From Bradyrhizobium sp. CB1650 (lineage in GTDB: Bacteria; Pseudomonadota; Alphaproteobacteria; Rhizobiales; Xanthobacteraceae), in the NCBI RefSeq assembly GCF_029761915.1, contig NZ_CP121695.1, positions 7,159,501-7,223,500 of the forward strand: 64,000 bases of DNA, in the 5' to 3' direction. The translations under genes and the position numbers were made by a program. Below the pieces are notes generated by a model. That model searched no databases. It saw only the letters and a list, made by a program, of their open reading frames with translations, and had not been told where the DNA came from. Positions 9,067 through 16,956 of this stretch are shown one piece after another. Every line of letters begins with the position of its first letter. Within the stretch, counting starts at the first letter, position 1.

Positions 9067-10971
9067 TCAGAAGCCGGACGCCTTTGGCAACGGGTTCGTC
9101 AGCTCGCCCGACATCATCAAGCGGTCGCGGCCGGATTGCTTGGCGGTGTAGAGCGCACGATCGGCGGCTTCCACCAGCGATGCGCCCCCTGCGGTACGCT
9201 CGAGCGCCGGTCGGCACGCCGCGCCGCCAAGCGAGGCGGTGACACAGCCCGACACCTGATTGGACGTATGGACGAGACCCGCCCCACGGATCGCCCGGCG
9301 AATCCGTTCGCCGATCCGCGCGCAACCGGCCGCATCGGTGTTCGGCAGCAGCATGGCGAATTCTTCGCCGCCATAGCGCGCCGCGAGATCGCCGGCGCGC
9401 CGCATCTCCGCCGCCAGAATCCTCGCGACCACACGCAGGCAGGCGTCGCCTGCGGGATGGCCGTATTCGTCGTTGTAGGCCTTGAAGTGATCGACATCGA
9501 TCATCAAGAGGGCAAGGCTCGAGCGGTCGCGATAGGCGAGCGCCCATTCCTCCCTGAGGCGTTCGTCGAAGCAACGGCGGTTGGCGAGCCCGGTGAGGCT
9601 GTCCTCGATCGCGAGGGTCTCGAGCCTGGTTTCCAGCTTCTTCTGCTCGGTGATGTCGCGCGAGATCGCGACCACGCCATCGACGGTGCCATTGTCCTTG
9701 CGCGTCACTCGCATGGTCGACTCGAGCCACACCTCGGCGTTGAGCCGGTGCGCGTTGCGGTAGGTGACCCGGGCCTCGTCCTTCTCGCCGCGCTTCATGG
9801 CGTCGACGATGGCCTGGACCTGCGGCCGGTCGTCGGGATGGATGCCGGCGAGCGATGGCGTCCCGATCAGTTGATTGGCGCGCCAGCCGACGACGCGAAC
9901 CGACGAGGGCGAGACATAGCGCAGCCGCTCGTCGAGCCCGATGCGGGTCACCATGTCGCTCGAGCCTTCCGCGAGCAGGCGGAAGTGGGCTTCCTTCTCG
10001 CTGAGGGCTGCGGCCATGCGCTGCCCGCGCTGCAACTGCCGCACCAGCACCGCGCCGATGATCGCGATCAGCACGACCAGCGCGAGCACGTAGAGCATAC
10101 GGGAGACCGCGGCCGCGCGCCACGGCCCGAGCAATTCCTCCTTGTCGACCGTGGCGAGCAGGACGAGCGGGTAGCGGCCGCTGCGCTTGAAGAAGCTGAC
10201 GCGATCGAGGCCGTCCAGCGGCGACTTGAAATGATAGGCCCCGCCCGGCGTCTGCAGGCTCGGGTCGCGGAATAGCGGCGTATCGGCGACGCTGCGGCCC
10301 ACGAACTTGTCGTTGCTCGGGCTACGCGCGATGATCAGGCCGTCGCCGTGCACCAGCGTCACCGAGCTGTTGCGGCCGATCTCGAACTGCTCGTAGAAAT
10401 GCGAGAGGTAGTTGGCGCCGATGGTCGCCAGCACGACGCCGCCAAAGCTGCCGTCCAGCCTGTTGAAGCGGCGCGACAGCGTGACCACCCATTCGCCGTC
10501 CAGGAGGCTCTTCACGGGACGGCCGACATAGGCCTCCCGCTTCGGCGAAAACTGGTGATGACGGAAGAACTCGTCATCGCTGAGTGTCGAGGTAACCGTG
10601 CCCGAGTTGGTCAGCCAATTGCCCTTGTCGTCGACAATGGCAAGGCTGTGAATGCGCGCGATCGCCTTCTTGCGCATTTCCAGGAGGTTTCGCAGCTTTC
10701 CGATCGTGGTCGGATCCGTGCCGTCCATTTCCAGCCGGCTGACGACACCGACCACCCCGGAATCCAGGAGATCGAGGCTGTCCTCGGCGTGCTGCGTCAG
10801 CGAGCGGGCGACGTTGGCCATCTCCGTCTCGGCGCCTTTGAGCACAGCCTCGCGTGCGGTCCATTCGCGCCAGCCACTCACGCCGAAAATCGCCGCGCAG
10901 GTCAGCACGACGAACGCGGCCGCCCGCAGCGGCAGGCGGCTCCATCCGGCTCTCTGGGAGGTGACGTTCAT
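9067..10971 (-). CDS. Membrane diguanylate cyclase: Cache sensor, PAS and GGDEF
   Basis: The 634-residue protein makes cyclic di-GMP in response to a periplasmic signal. A first membrane helix (about 15-33) and a second (about 292-311) bracket a double-Cache extracellular domain (about 40-285). A PAS domain (about 325-445, ending DITEQKKLE) and a GGDEF domain (about 455-620) follow. The active site is GGEEF at 534-538, and an RxxD inhibitory site (RAGD, 525-528) lies exactly five residues before it, so product inhibition is expected. All catalytic residues are present. The ATG is immediately preceded by a strong hairpin in the 5' leader. The ligand of the Cache domain is unknown. Confidence 0.93.
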   Translation of the reverse strand: MNVTSQRAGWSRLPLRAAAFVVLTCAAIFGVSGWREWTAREAVLKGAETEMANVARSLTQHAEDSLDLLDSGVVGVVSRLEMDGTDPTTIGKLRNLLEMRKKAIARIHSLAIVDDKGNWLTNSGTVTSTLSDDEFFRHHQFSPKREAYVGRPVKSLLDGEWVVTLSRRFNRLDGSFGGVVLATIGANYLSHFYEQFEIGRNSSVTLVHGDGLIIARSPSNDKFVGRSVADTPLFRDPSLQTPGGAYHFKSPLDGLDRVSFFKRSGRYPLVLLATVDKEELLGPWRAAAVSRMLYVLALVVLIAIIGAVLVRQLQRGQRMAAALSEKEAHFRLLAEGSSDMVTRIGLDERLRYVSPSSVRVVGWRANQLIGTPSLAGIHPDDRPQVQAIVDAMKRGEKDEARVTYRNAHRLNAEVWLESTMRVTRKDNGTVDGVVAISRDITEQKKLETRLETLAIEDSLTGLANRRCFDERLREEWALAYRDRSSLALLMIDVDHFKAYNDEYGHPAGDACLRVVARILAAEMRRAGDLAARYGGEEFAMLLPNTDAAGCARIGERIRRAIRGAGLVHTSNQVSGCVTASLGGAACRPALERTAGGASLVEAADRALYTAKQSGRDRLMMSGELTNPLPKASGF

Positions 10972-10972
10972 T

Positions 10973-11008
10973 GCGGCAGGATTCTCCGATCATCGGAAAC
11001 TCTGCCGC
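10973..11008 (-). promoter_or_regulatory. 5'-leader hairpin abutting the cyclase start codon
   Basis: Read on the minus strand, the leader contains GCGGCAG and CTGCCGC, a perfect 7-bp GC-rich outer stem. Inside it is an inner stem TCCGA/TCGGA around a 3-base loop. The only plausible ribosome site, GGAG, lies within the structure: its GGA is part of the inner stem. The cyclase ATG follows one base after the hairpin. The arrangement could restrain translation initiation. It may alternatively be a chance palindrome. Confidence 0.5.
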
Positions 11009-11123
11009 TTCTATTATCGAACCCTGAAATTGCCGCCGAGATTCGCGGCGACATGCGGGTTTTCCGTAGTCCTACGGATGCATGCGTCCGCGGATCGCTA
11101 ACAAGGTATTATCAAGCCTTTCC

Positions 11124-11420
<297 letters not shown>

Positions 11421-11448
11421 TCAGGAACCGCAACCATCAGGACATTTC

Positions 11449-12483
11449 GTGCCCCAATCTGCGACGAAACCCTTCATCGACGTGCTCTCCGGTCGGCGCC
11501 AAGCCATCCCGCCGGCCTGGATGATGCGGCAGGCCGGCCGATATCTGCCCGAATACCGCGAGGTCCGTGCGAGGGCCGGCGGCTTCCTCGACCTCTGCTT
11601 CTCACCGGAACTTGCCGCTGAAGTCACGCTGCAGCCGATCCGCCGTTTCGGCTTCGATGCAGCGATCATCTTCTCCGACATTCTGGTGATCCCCTACGCG
11701 CTCGGCCGCTCCGTGCGCTTCGAGGTCGGGGAAGGTCCGCGCCTCGAGCCGTTGGATGATCCCGGCAAGGTCGCGACGCTGGCGCCACGTGCCGACTTCA
11801 CCAAGCTCGCTCCGGTGTTCGAGGCCTTGCGCATCGTGCGCGGCGCGCTCGATCCGAAGGTTGCGCTGATCGGATTCTGCGGCGCGCCGTGGACGGTCGC
11901 AACCTATATGGTCGCAGGCCACGGCACGCCGGACCAGGCGCCGGCGCGGATGATGGCCTATCGGCATCCCGAGGCATTCTCGAGAATCATCGACGTGCTG
12001 GTCGACAATTCGATTCAGTATCTGCTGGCGCAACTCGCCGCCGGGGCCGACGCCTTGCAGATCTTCGATACCTGGGCGGGTGTGCTGCCGCCGGCCGAGT
12101 TCGCGCGCTGGTCGATCGAGCCGACGCGGCGCATCGTCGCCGGCGTGCGCGCCAAGGTGCCGGACGCGAAGATCATCGGCTTTCCCCGCGGCGCCGGCGC
12201 GCTATTGCCCGCCTATGTGGAGGCAACCGGCGTCAACGCCGTCAGCATCGACTGGACCGCGGAGCCAGCCTTCATCCGCGAGCGCGTGCAGACGCGCGTC
12301 GCCGTGCAGGGCAATCTCGATCCGCTGGTGCTGATCACCGGCGGCGATGCGCTCGACCGTGCCGTCGACAACGTGCTGGCGAACTTTGCGGAAGGACGGC
12401 TGATCTTCAATCTCGGCCACGGCATCCAGCCGGAAACGCCGATCGCCCATGTCGAGCAGATGCTGAAGCGCGTGCGCGGGTGA
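11449..12483 (+). CDS. hemE: Uroporphyrinogen decarboxylase HemE
   Basis: The 344-residue enzyme removes the four acetate carboxyls of uroporphyrinogen III to give coproporphyrinogen III in heme synthesis. Signatures are [17 protein letters not shown] at the N-terminus, the [12 protein letters not shown] segment with the catalytic Asp, [13 protein letters not shown], and the C-terminal FNLGHGI run. The start chosen is a GTG at 11449 with AGGA about 8 bases upstream. A TTG at 11410 would add 13 residues that do not resemble the family. It lies next to hemC on the opposite strand, separated by an intergenic repeat. Confidence 0.95.
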   Translation: MPQSATKPFIDVLSGRRQAIPPAWMMRQAGRYLPEYREVRARAGGFLDLCFSPELAAEVTLQPIRRFGFDAAIIFSDILVIPYALGRSVRFEVGEGPRLEPLDDPGKVATLAPRADFTKLAPVFEALRIVRGALDPKVALIGFCGAPWTVATYMVAGHGTPDQAPARMMAYRHPEAFSRIIDVLVDNSIQYLLAQLAAGADALQIFDTWAGVLPPAEFARWSIEPTRRIVAGVRAKVPDAKIIGFPRGAGALLPAYVEATGVNAVSIDWTAEPAFIRERVQTRVAVQGNLDPLVLITGGDALDRAVDNVLANFAEGRLIFNLGHGIQPETPIAHVEQMLKRVRG

Positions 12484-12517
12484 CGGGTGGTCGCTTGAGG
12501 CGCTGAGGCCTCCGCAT

Positions 12518-12641
12518 CGTCATGGCCGGCCATAGCCGTCCGAAGGACGGCGTCGCTGCCGCTCGCCTATGTCCCGGCCATCCACGTCTAGCCGCGTGGC
12601 ACGAAGGACGTGGATGCCCGGGACAAGCCCGGGCATGACGA
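12518..12641. repeat. Dispersed ~124-bp palindromic intergenic repeat, copy 1
   Basis: Starts CGTCATGGCCGGCCATAG and ends GCCCGGGCATGACGA, so the two ends are imperfect inverted repeats. Inner pairs are CCGTCCGAAGGACGG and the CGTGGATGCCCGGG half facing CCCGGCCATCCACG. The same unit recurs at 16597 and 18983. This copy fills the gap between the convergent hemE and hemC genes (12484-12811). The remainder of that gap shows no gene. Confidence 0.93.
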
Positions 12642-12811
12642 CCTCTTCTGGTCGCGCCCGACAAAAAACTCGAAAACAACCCCATGCAAAGTAGAAATCA
12701 TTGAAGGATTTCGTCCGGCATGGCCTGGAGTCCTGCAGCGAAGCCATTTGACACGTCGGGCAAAACAGGCGCACGATTCCATCATCGCGCCGAAGTCGCC
12801 TCGCGGCAGGC

Positions 12812-13792
12812 TTATCGCGGCCGGCTGCGCTCGATGATGTCCGCCGCACCCTTGGCCAGCAGATCGAGACCCACCGCACGGCCGAGTTCCCGCGGCCGGT
12901 TGGCAGGGCCCATGCGCGAGGCTTCGATGATGGTGTTGCCGGACAGATCGAGCACGGATGCGGCGAGCGACATCTGATCGGCGTCGATCGTCGAGTAAGC
13001 CGCCACCGGCGAGTTGCAATGGCCGTTGAGCACCCACAACACCTCGCGCTCGGCATCGGCGCAGGCGTGGGCGGCCGGATCGTCGATCGATGCAAGGATA
13101 CGCCGCGTCTGCCAATCCTGTGCCGCGCATTCGACGGCGACGATCCCCTGCCCGGCCGCCGGCAGCATCTCCGCAGGCGTGAACTCGTAGGCGATGCGGC
13201 TGGATAGGCCGACGCGATCGAGCCCCGAACGCGCCATGATCAGAGCGTCCGCCGGTCCCACCGCGCCGCCGTCCGGCAGGCGCTGCTTCTCGCCATTGTC
13301 GAGCTTGCGCACGCGGGTGTCGGCGGCGCCACGGAAGTGGATCACCTCAACTTGCGGAAACAGCCGCCGCGCATAGGCCGCGCGGCGCACCGCATTGGTG
13401 CCGATCTTGAAACCCCTGCCGCGCGACTGGCGCAGCGCCTCCAGCGTCACGCCGTCGCGCAGCACCAGCGCGTCACCGGGCGGATCGCGCGACAACGTCG
13501 CGCCGATCACGAGGCCCGGCGTGTCCTCGTTGCCCGGCATGTCCTTCAGCGAATGCATCGCCGCTTGCAATTCGCCCGACAGCACGGCGGCACGGATCTG
13601 CGCCACGAAGGCGCCGCCCTTGCCGCCATGCGGCAACAGCTTGCTGGTCTGGTCGAGATCGCCCGTGGTGTCGAACTTGACGATCTCGACCTCGAGATCA
13701 GGCAATGCGGCGGTCAGGCGGCGCGCGATTTCTTCCGTCTGTGCCAGCGCCATCGCGCTCTTGCGCGTGCCGATCCGTAGCCGTGTAGCCAA
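12812..13792 (-). CDS. hemC: Hydroxymethylbilane synthase HemC (porphobilinogen deaminase)
   Basis: The 326-residue enzyme joins four porphobilinogens into hydroxymethylbilane. Family residues are in place: RIGTRKSAMALAQ, GGKGGAFVAQI with its Lys pair, HSLKDMP with the catalytic Asp, GTNAVRRAAYAR with the paired Arg, and FRGAADTRVRKLDNGE. The dipyrromethane-cofactor cysteine is present as LNGHCNSPVAAY. The usual context is GGCxxPxG, so the loop is divergent, as is the N-terminal RKSAMAL (usually RGSPLAL). It is probably active but may be a second, specialised HemC in this genome. It is convergent with hemE. Confidence 0.85.
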   Translation of the reverse strand: MATRLRIGTRKSAMALAQTEEIARRLTAALPDLEVEIVKFDTTGDLDQTSKLLPHGGKGGAFVAQIRAAVLSGELQAAMHSLKDMPGNEDTPGLVIGATLSRDPPGDALVLRDGVTLEALRQSRGRGFKIGTNAVRRAAYARRLFPQVEVIHFRGAADTRVRKLDNGEKQRLPDGGAVGPADALIMARSGLDRVGLSSRIAYEFTPAEMLPAAGQGIVAVECAAQDWQTRRILASIDDPAAHACADAEREVLWVLNGHCNSPVAAYSTIDADQMSLAASVLDLSGNTIIEASRMGPANRPRELGRAVGLDLLAKGAADIIERSRPR

Positions 13793-13818
13793 GTCCTGTG
13801 CTCCTTCTGGAAGCGCGG

Positions 13819-15492
13819 TTACCGCGCATCCTCCAATATCATGTCGGAGGCCTTTTCCGCGATCATGATGATCGGCGCGTTGGTGTTGCCCGACACGAGG
13901 TCCGGCATGATCGAGCCGTCGACGACGCGAAGGCCCTCGAGGCCCTTCACCTTCAGCCGCTGGTCGACCACCGCCAGCGCGTCATTGCCCATACGGCAGG
14001 TCGAGGTCGGATGATAGATGGTGCTGCCGCGCTCGCGGCAGAAATCCAGCAGTTCCGCATCCGTGGATACCTTCGCGCCCGGATCGAGCTCGTCGACGAC
14101 GAACGGCTTCAGCGCCGGCGCGCCCAGGATCGTGCGCAGGATCTTGAGGCCTTCGACGTTGGTCGTGCGGTCCGTCTCGGTCGACATGTAATTGATGCGG
14201 ATTTCCGGCGGCACGGTCGGATCGGCGCTTCTTATCCGCAGGCTGCCGCGGCTTTCGGGGCGGAGCTGGCACACCGACGCGGTGAAGCCGGAGAAATCGT
14301 GCAGCTTCTCGCCCATCTTGTCGGTCGAGAACGGCAGGAAGTGAACCTGGATGTCGGGCGAGGCGAGCCGCGGGCTGGTCTTGAAGAACGCGCCTGCGGT
14401 GCCCGCCGCGATCGTCAGCCAGCCCTTGCGGAACAGCGCATAGCGCGCGCCTTCGAGCGTGCGGCGGATCGGATGATTGACGGTGTCGTTCAGCGTGATC
14501 TTCTGCGAGCAGCGCATCACGATGCGGACCTGCATGTGGTCCTGGAGATCATGGCCGACGCCCTGCGCGTCCACCACCACATCGATGCCGTGCTTGCGCA
14601 GGAGATCGGCGGGTCCGACGCCGGAGAGCTGCAGGAGCTGCGGCGAATTGTAGGCCCCGCTCGACAGCACGATCTCCTTGCGCGCCCGAGCGCGGCGAAG
14701 CTGCGCGCCCTGCCGGTACTCGAGGCCGACCGCGCGACGGCCCTCGAACAGGATGCGCTGGCCGAGCGCGCCAGTCTCGATCTTGAGATTGCCGCGGCTC
14801 TTGGCCGGGCCGAGATAGGCGACCGCGGTGGAGGCGCGGCGGCCGTTGCGCGTCGTGGTCTGGAACAAGCCGACGCCCTCCTGCGAGGCGCCGTTGAAGT
14901 CGGGATTGTAGGGCAGTCCGGTTTCGACCGCCGCATCGATGAAGGCTTTTGACAACGGATCGGTCACGATCATGTCCGACACCGGCAGCGGCCCGCCGCT
15001 GCCGTGGAATTCACTGGCCCCCCGCGCCTGGTTCTCCGCCTTCTTGAAATACGGCAGTACGTCATCATAGCCCCAGCCGGCATTGCCGAGCTGGCGCCAG
15101 CGGTCGTAGTCCTCGTGCTGGCCGCGGACGTAGAGCAGGCCGTTGATCGAGCTCGATCCGCCCAGCGTCTTGCCGCGCGGCTGGAACACCTGGCGTCCCT
15201 TGAGCTCGGGCTCCGGCTCGGTCTGGTACATCCAGTTGACGGTCTTTTCCTTGAACAGCTTGCCGTAGCCGAGCGGCACGTGGATCCAGATGTTGGCATC
15301 CTTCGGTCCCGCTTCGAGCAGCAGCACGGTGTGCTTGCCGTTCGCGGAGAGCCGGTTGGCGAGCACGCAGCCAGCCGAGCCGGCGCCGATGATGACGTAG
15401 TCGAATTCGGGATCTGACGGCGCGAGGGCGGAGTTTGCGTTCATGTCTTGCTGTTCTTGTTGTTGGTTGGTGGGCGTTTCCGTGTTCGTCAC
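13819..15492 (-). CDS. GMC family FAD-dependent oxidoreductase
   Basis: The 557-residue protein is a glucose-methanol-choline oxidoreductase that oxidises an alcohol using FAD. The dinucleotide fold is IIGAGSAGCVLANRL (about 34-48). The first GMC signature region is GKTLGGSSSINGLLYVRG, the second is LSSGAYNSPQLLQLSGVG, and the catalytic His sits in YHPTSTCRMG near 489, with the partner region DLVSGNTNAPIIMIAEK. The N-terminal 30 residues before the fold are Gln-rich and may not be translated: a second ATG at 15444 (MNANSALAP) is equally plausible. It lies 9 bases downstream of the tetR-like gene, so it is probably co-expressed with it. The substrate is unknown. Confidence 0.9.
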   Translation of the reverse strand: MTNTETPTNQQQEQQDMNANSALAPSDPEFDYVIIGAGSAGCVLANRLSANGKHTVLLLEAGPKDANIWIHVPLGYGKLFKEKTVNWMYQTEPEPELKGRQVFQPRGKTLGGSSSINGLLYVRGQHEDYDRWRQLGNAGWGYDDVLPYFKKAENQARGASEFHGSGGPLPVSDMIVTDPLSKAFIDAAVETGLPYNPDFNGASQEGVGLFQTTTRNGRRASTAVAYLGPAKSRGNLKIETGALGQRILFEGRRAVGLEYRQGAQLRRARARKEIVLSSGAYNSPQLLQLSGVGPADLLRKHGIDVVVDAQGVGHDLQDHMQVRIVMRCSQKITLNDTVNHPIRRTLEGARYALFRKGWLTIAAGTAGAFFKTSPRLASPDIQVHFLPFSTDKMGEKLHDFSGFTASVCQLRPESRGSLRIRSADPTVPPEIRINYMSTETDRTTNVEGLKILRTILGAPALKPFVVDELDPGAKVSTDAELLDFCRERGSTIYHPTSTCRMGNDALAVVDQRLKVKGLEGLRVVDGSIMPDLVSGNTNAPIIMIAEKASDMILEDAR

Positions 15493-15501
15493 TTAGCACA
15501 A

Positions 15502-16092
15502 TCATTCGGCGAGGCGCAGCGCCTCGACCAGCGACTTGAACGCACGGGCATATTCCGCGCCGGCCCTTGAGATATCCACGCGCCCGGCGCAGGCGACCGC
15601 AGCTTCAGTCACTGCGCCGAGCAGCAGCCGCGCCAGCGGCTCGACCGGCTGACGCGCGATCAGACCGGCTTCCATAGCGGCGGCGATGGCGCGTGGCAGC
15701 TTGCCGCCGAAATGCCGGGCGTCGATCTCGCGCCAGCGCTCCCAGCCGAGCACCGCCGGGCCGTCGCGCAAGATGATCTGGCCGGTCGGTCCCTTGGCGG
15801 TCGCTGCAAAATAATGCTGGGTGCCGGCGACCATCGCGGCGAGCACGTCCTTCTCGGTCCGCGCGGCGCGGTCGATCTCGACGACGAGGTCGCGCGAGAC
15901 AGAATCGAACACCGCCTCGAACACCGCCTCCTTGGTCTTGAAGTGATGATACACCGCACCCTTGGCGACGCGGGCGGCTTCGGCGATCTCGTCCATGGTG
16001 GTGGCGGCAAATCCGTTAGCCCCGAACAGGCGGCGCGCCGCCGCCAGGATTGCCTCGGTGGTTGCCGCCCGCCGTTCCGCCTGTTTCGCCAT
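15502..16092 (-). CDS. TetR family transcriptional regulator
   Basis: The 196-residue protein has an N-terminal helix-turn-helix (about 10-57) with the typical run FAATTMDEIAEAARVAKGAVYHHF. An all-helical ligand domain without close recognisable relatives follows. It is transcribed leftwards with the GMC oxidoreductase directly behind it and faces an NTF2-like gene across a 100-base gap that contains overlapping palindromes. It therefore probably controls both its own operon and the divergent gene. The inducer is unknown; an alcohol or its product is an inference from the neighbour. Confidence 0.9.
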   Translation of the reverse strand: MAKQAERRAATTEAILAAARRLFGANGFAATTMDEIAEAARVAKGAVYHHFKTKEAVFEAVFDSVSRDLVVEIDRAARTEKDVLAAMVAGTQHYFAATAKGPTGQIILRDGPAVLGWERWREIDARHFGGKLPRAIAAAMEAGLIARQPVEPLARLLLGAVTEAAVACAGRVDISRAGAEYARAFKSLVEALRLAE

Positions 16093-16128
16093 AAGCCTGC
16101 TCTAGTCGAATTCGGCACACAGGGCCAG

Positions 16129-16173
16129 TTGACTTTTCGACTGACGGTCGGTATTTACCGACTATCAGTCGGT
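16129..16173 (+). promoter_or_regulatory. Promoter with two overlapping palindromic operators
   Basis: TTGACT at 16129-16134 and TATTTA at 16152-16157 are spaced 17 bases apart, an excellent sigma70-like promoter pointing at the NTF2-like gene. Two palindromes overlap the -10: GTCGGTA-TT-TACCGAC (16147-16162) and ACCGACT-ATC-AGTCGGT (16157-16173). Palindromes of this size between divergent tetR and target genes are the usual TetR-family operators, so the TetR protein encoded next door is the likely repressor. Confidence 0.75.
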
Positions 16174-16192
16174 TTTAGTCGTGAGGTGTCGC

Positions 16193-16558
16193 ATGCCGAG
16201 CCGTGAGATCGTGGAAGCCTTTGCAAAGCGGCTGGAGGCCGGGGATTTCGTCGGCGCAATCGAGCAGTTTTGCGCGCCCGATGCCGCCACATACGAAAAC
16301 AACGCCGCGCCGGTGGTCGGGCGGGACAAGCTGGCAGCGAAGGAACGCGGTGTGCTCGCCGCTTTCAAGGAGGTCAAGGCCGTCCGCATCGGACCGAGCC
16401 TGATCGAGGTCGACACCGTCGCCACGCGCTGGATTTTCAGCTTCACCAATGCGGAAGGCGCCACGCGGACACTGGAGGAGATCGCCTGGCAGACCTGGCG
16501 GGGCGACGAGTTGATCGAAGAACGGTTCTTTTACGATCCCAAGCAGTTGGGGCGCTGA
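16193..16558 (+). CDS. Nuclear transport factor 2 / SnoaL-like small protein
   Basis: The 121-residue protein has the NTF2-like cone fold pattern: an N-terminal helix (REIVEAFAKRLEAGDFVGAI), the AAPVVGRDKLAAKE run, and alternating strands with TRWIFSFTNAEG and EERFFYDPKQLG near the end. Members serve as small isomerases, hydrolases or unknown binding proteins, and no catalytic pattern can be named. The ATG at 16193 follows GTGAGG. A GTG at 16181 would add four residues. It stands alone under the TetR-operator promoter and is probably switched together with the GMC oxidoreductase. Confidence 0.75.
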   Translation: MPSREIVEAFAKRLEAGDFVGAIEQFCAPDAATYENNAAPVVGRDKLAAKERGVLAAFKEVKAVRIGPSLIEVDTVATRWIFSFTNAEGATRTLEEIAWQTWRGDELIEERFFYDPKQLGR

Positions 16559-16596
16559 CATTTCCGCGATCAGTTAGTGCGCTGGCGCCTTCGCAT

Positions 16597-16720
16597 CGTC
16601 ATGGCCGGGCATAGCCGTCCGAAGGACGGCGTCGCTTCCGCTCGCCTATGTCCCGGCCATCCACGCCTTACCCCGCGGCACAAAGAACGTGGATGCCCGG
16701 GACAAGCCCGGGCATGACGA
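16597..16720. repeat. Dispersed ~124-bp palindromic intergenic repeat, copy 2
   Basis: Nearly identical to the copy at 12518 and closest to the copy at 18983: it starts CGTCATGGCCGGGCATAG and ends GGGCATGACGA. The rest of the gap from 16559 to 16956 shows no gene. GTATCGATTTGTTACCGATAC at 16805-16825 forms another inverted repeat just before the GGDEF-EAL gene. Confidence 0.93.
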
Positions 16721-16956
16721 CCTTCTGCAAATTCGCATATGTGCGATCGCTCTGCGGGCAACTGCGATTTTCCCGTAAGAGCGGTACCGCCACGGGCGCG
16801 CATTTGTATCGATTTGTTACCGATACGAATGCTTGGGCACTGAGAAGTGATCGCGGCGATGCCGGCCGGCGGGGATAATTCATAGTTCGTCAAAGGTTTG
16901 CAGCGAATTCTCCGGGTTGAGCCGGAAAAACGGCCAATGCTGCTGCAGGCTCCGGA

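Noticed and set aside
12518..12641. Palindromic repeat as a possible tRNA or small RNA gene
   Set aside because: The same sequence appears at three unrelated sites and has no tRNA arm pattern, so it is treated as a dispersed repeat.
12812..13792. HemC as a pseudogene
   Set aside because: The divergent cofactor loop first suggested decay, but the frame is complete and the Lys, Asp, Arg and Cys residues needed for function are present.
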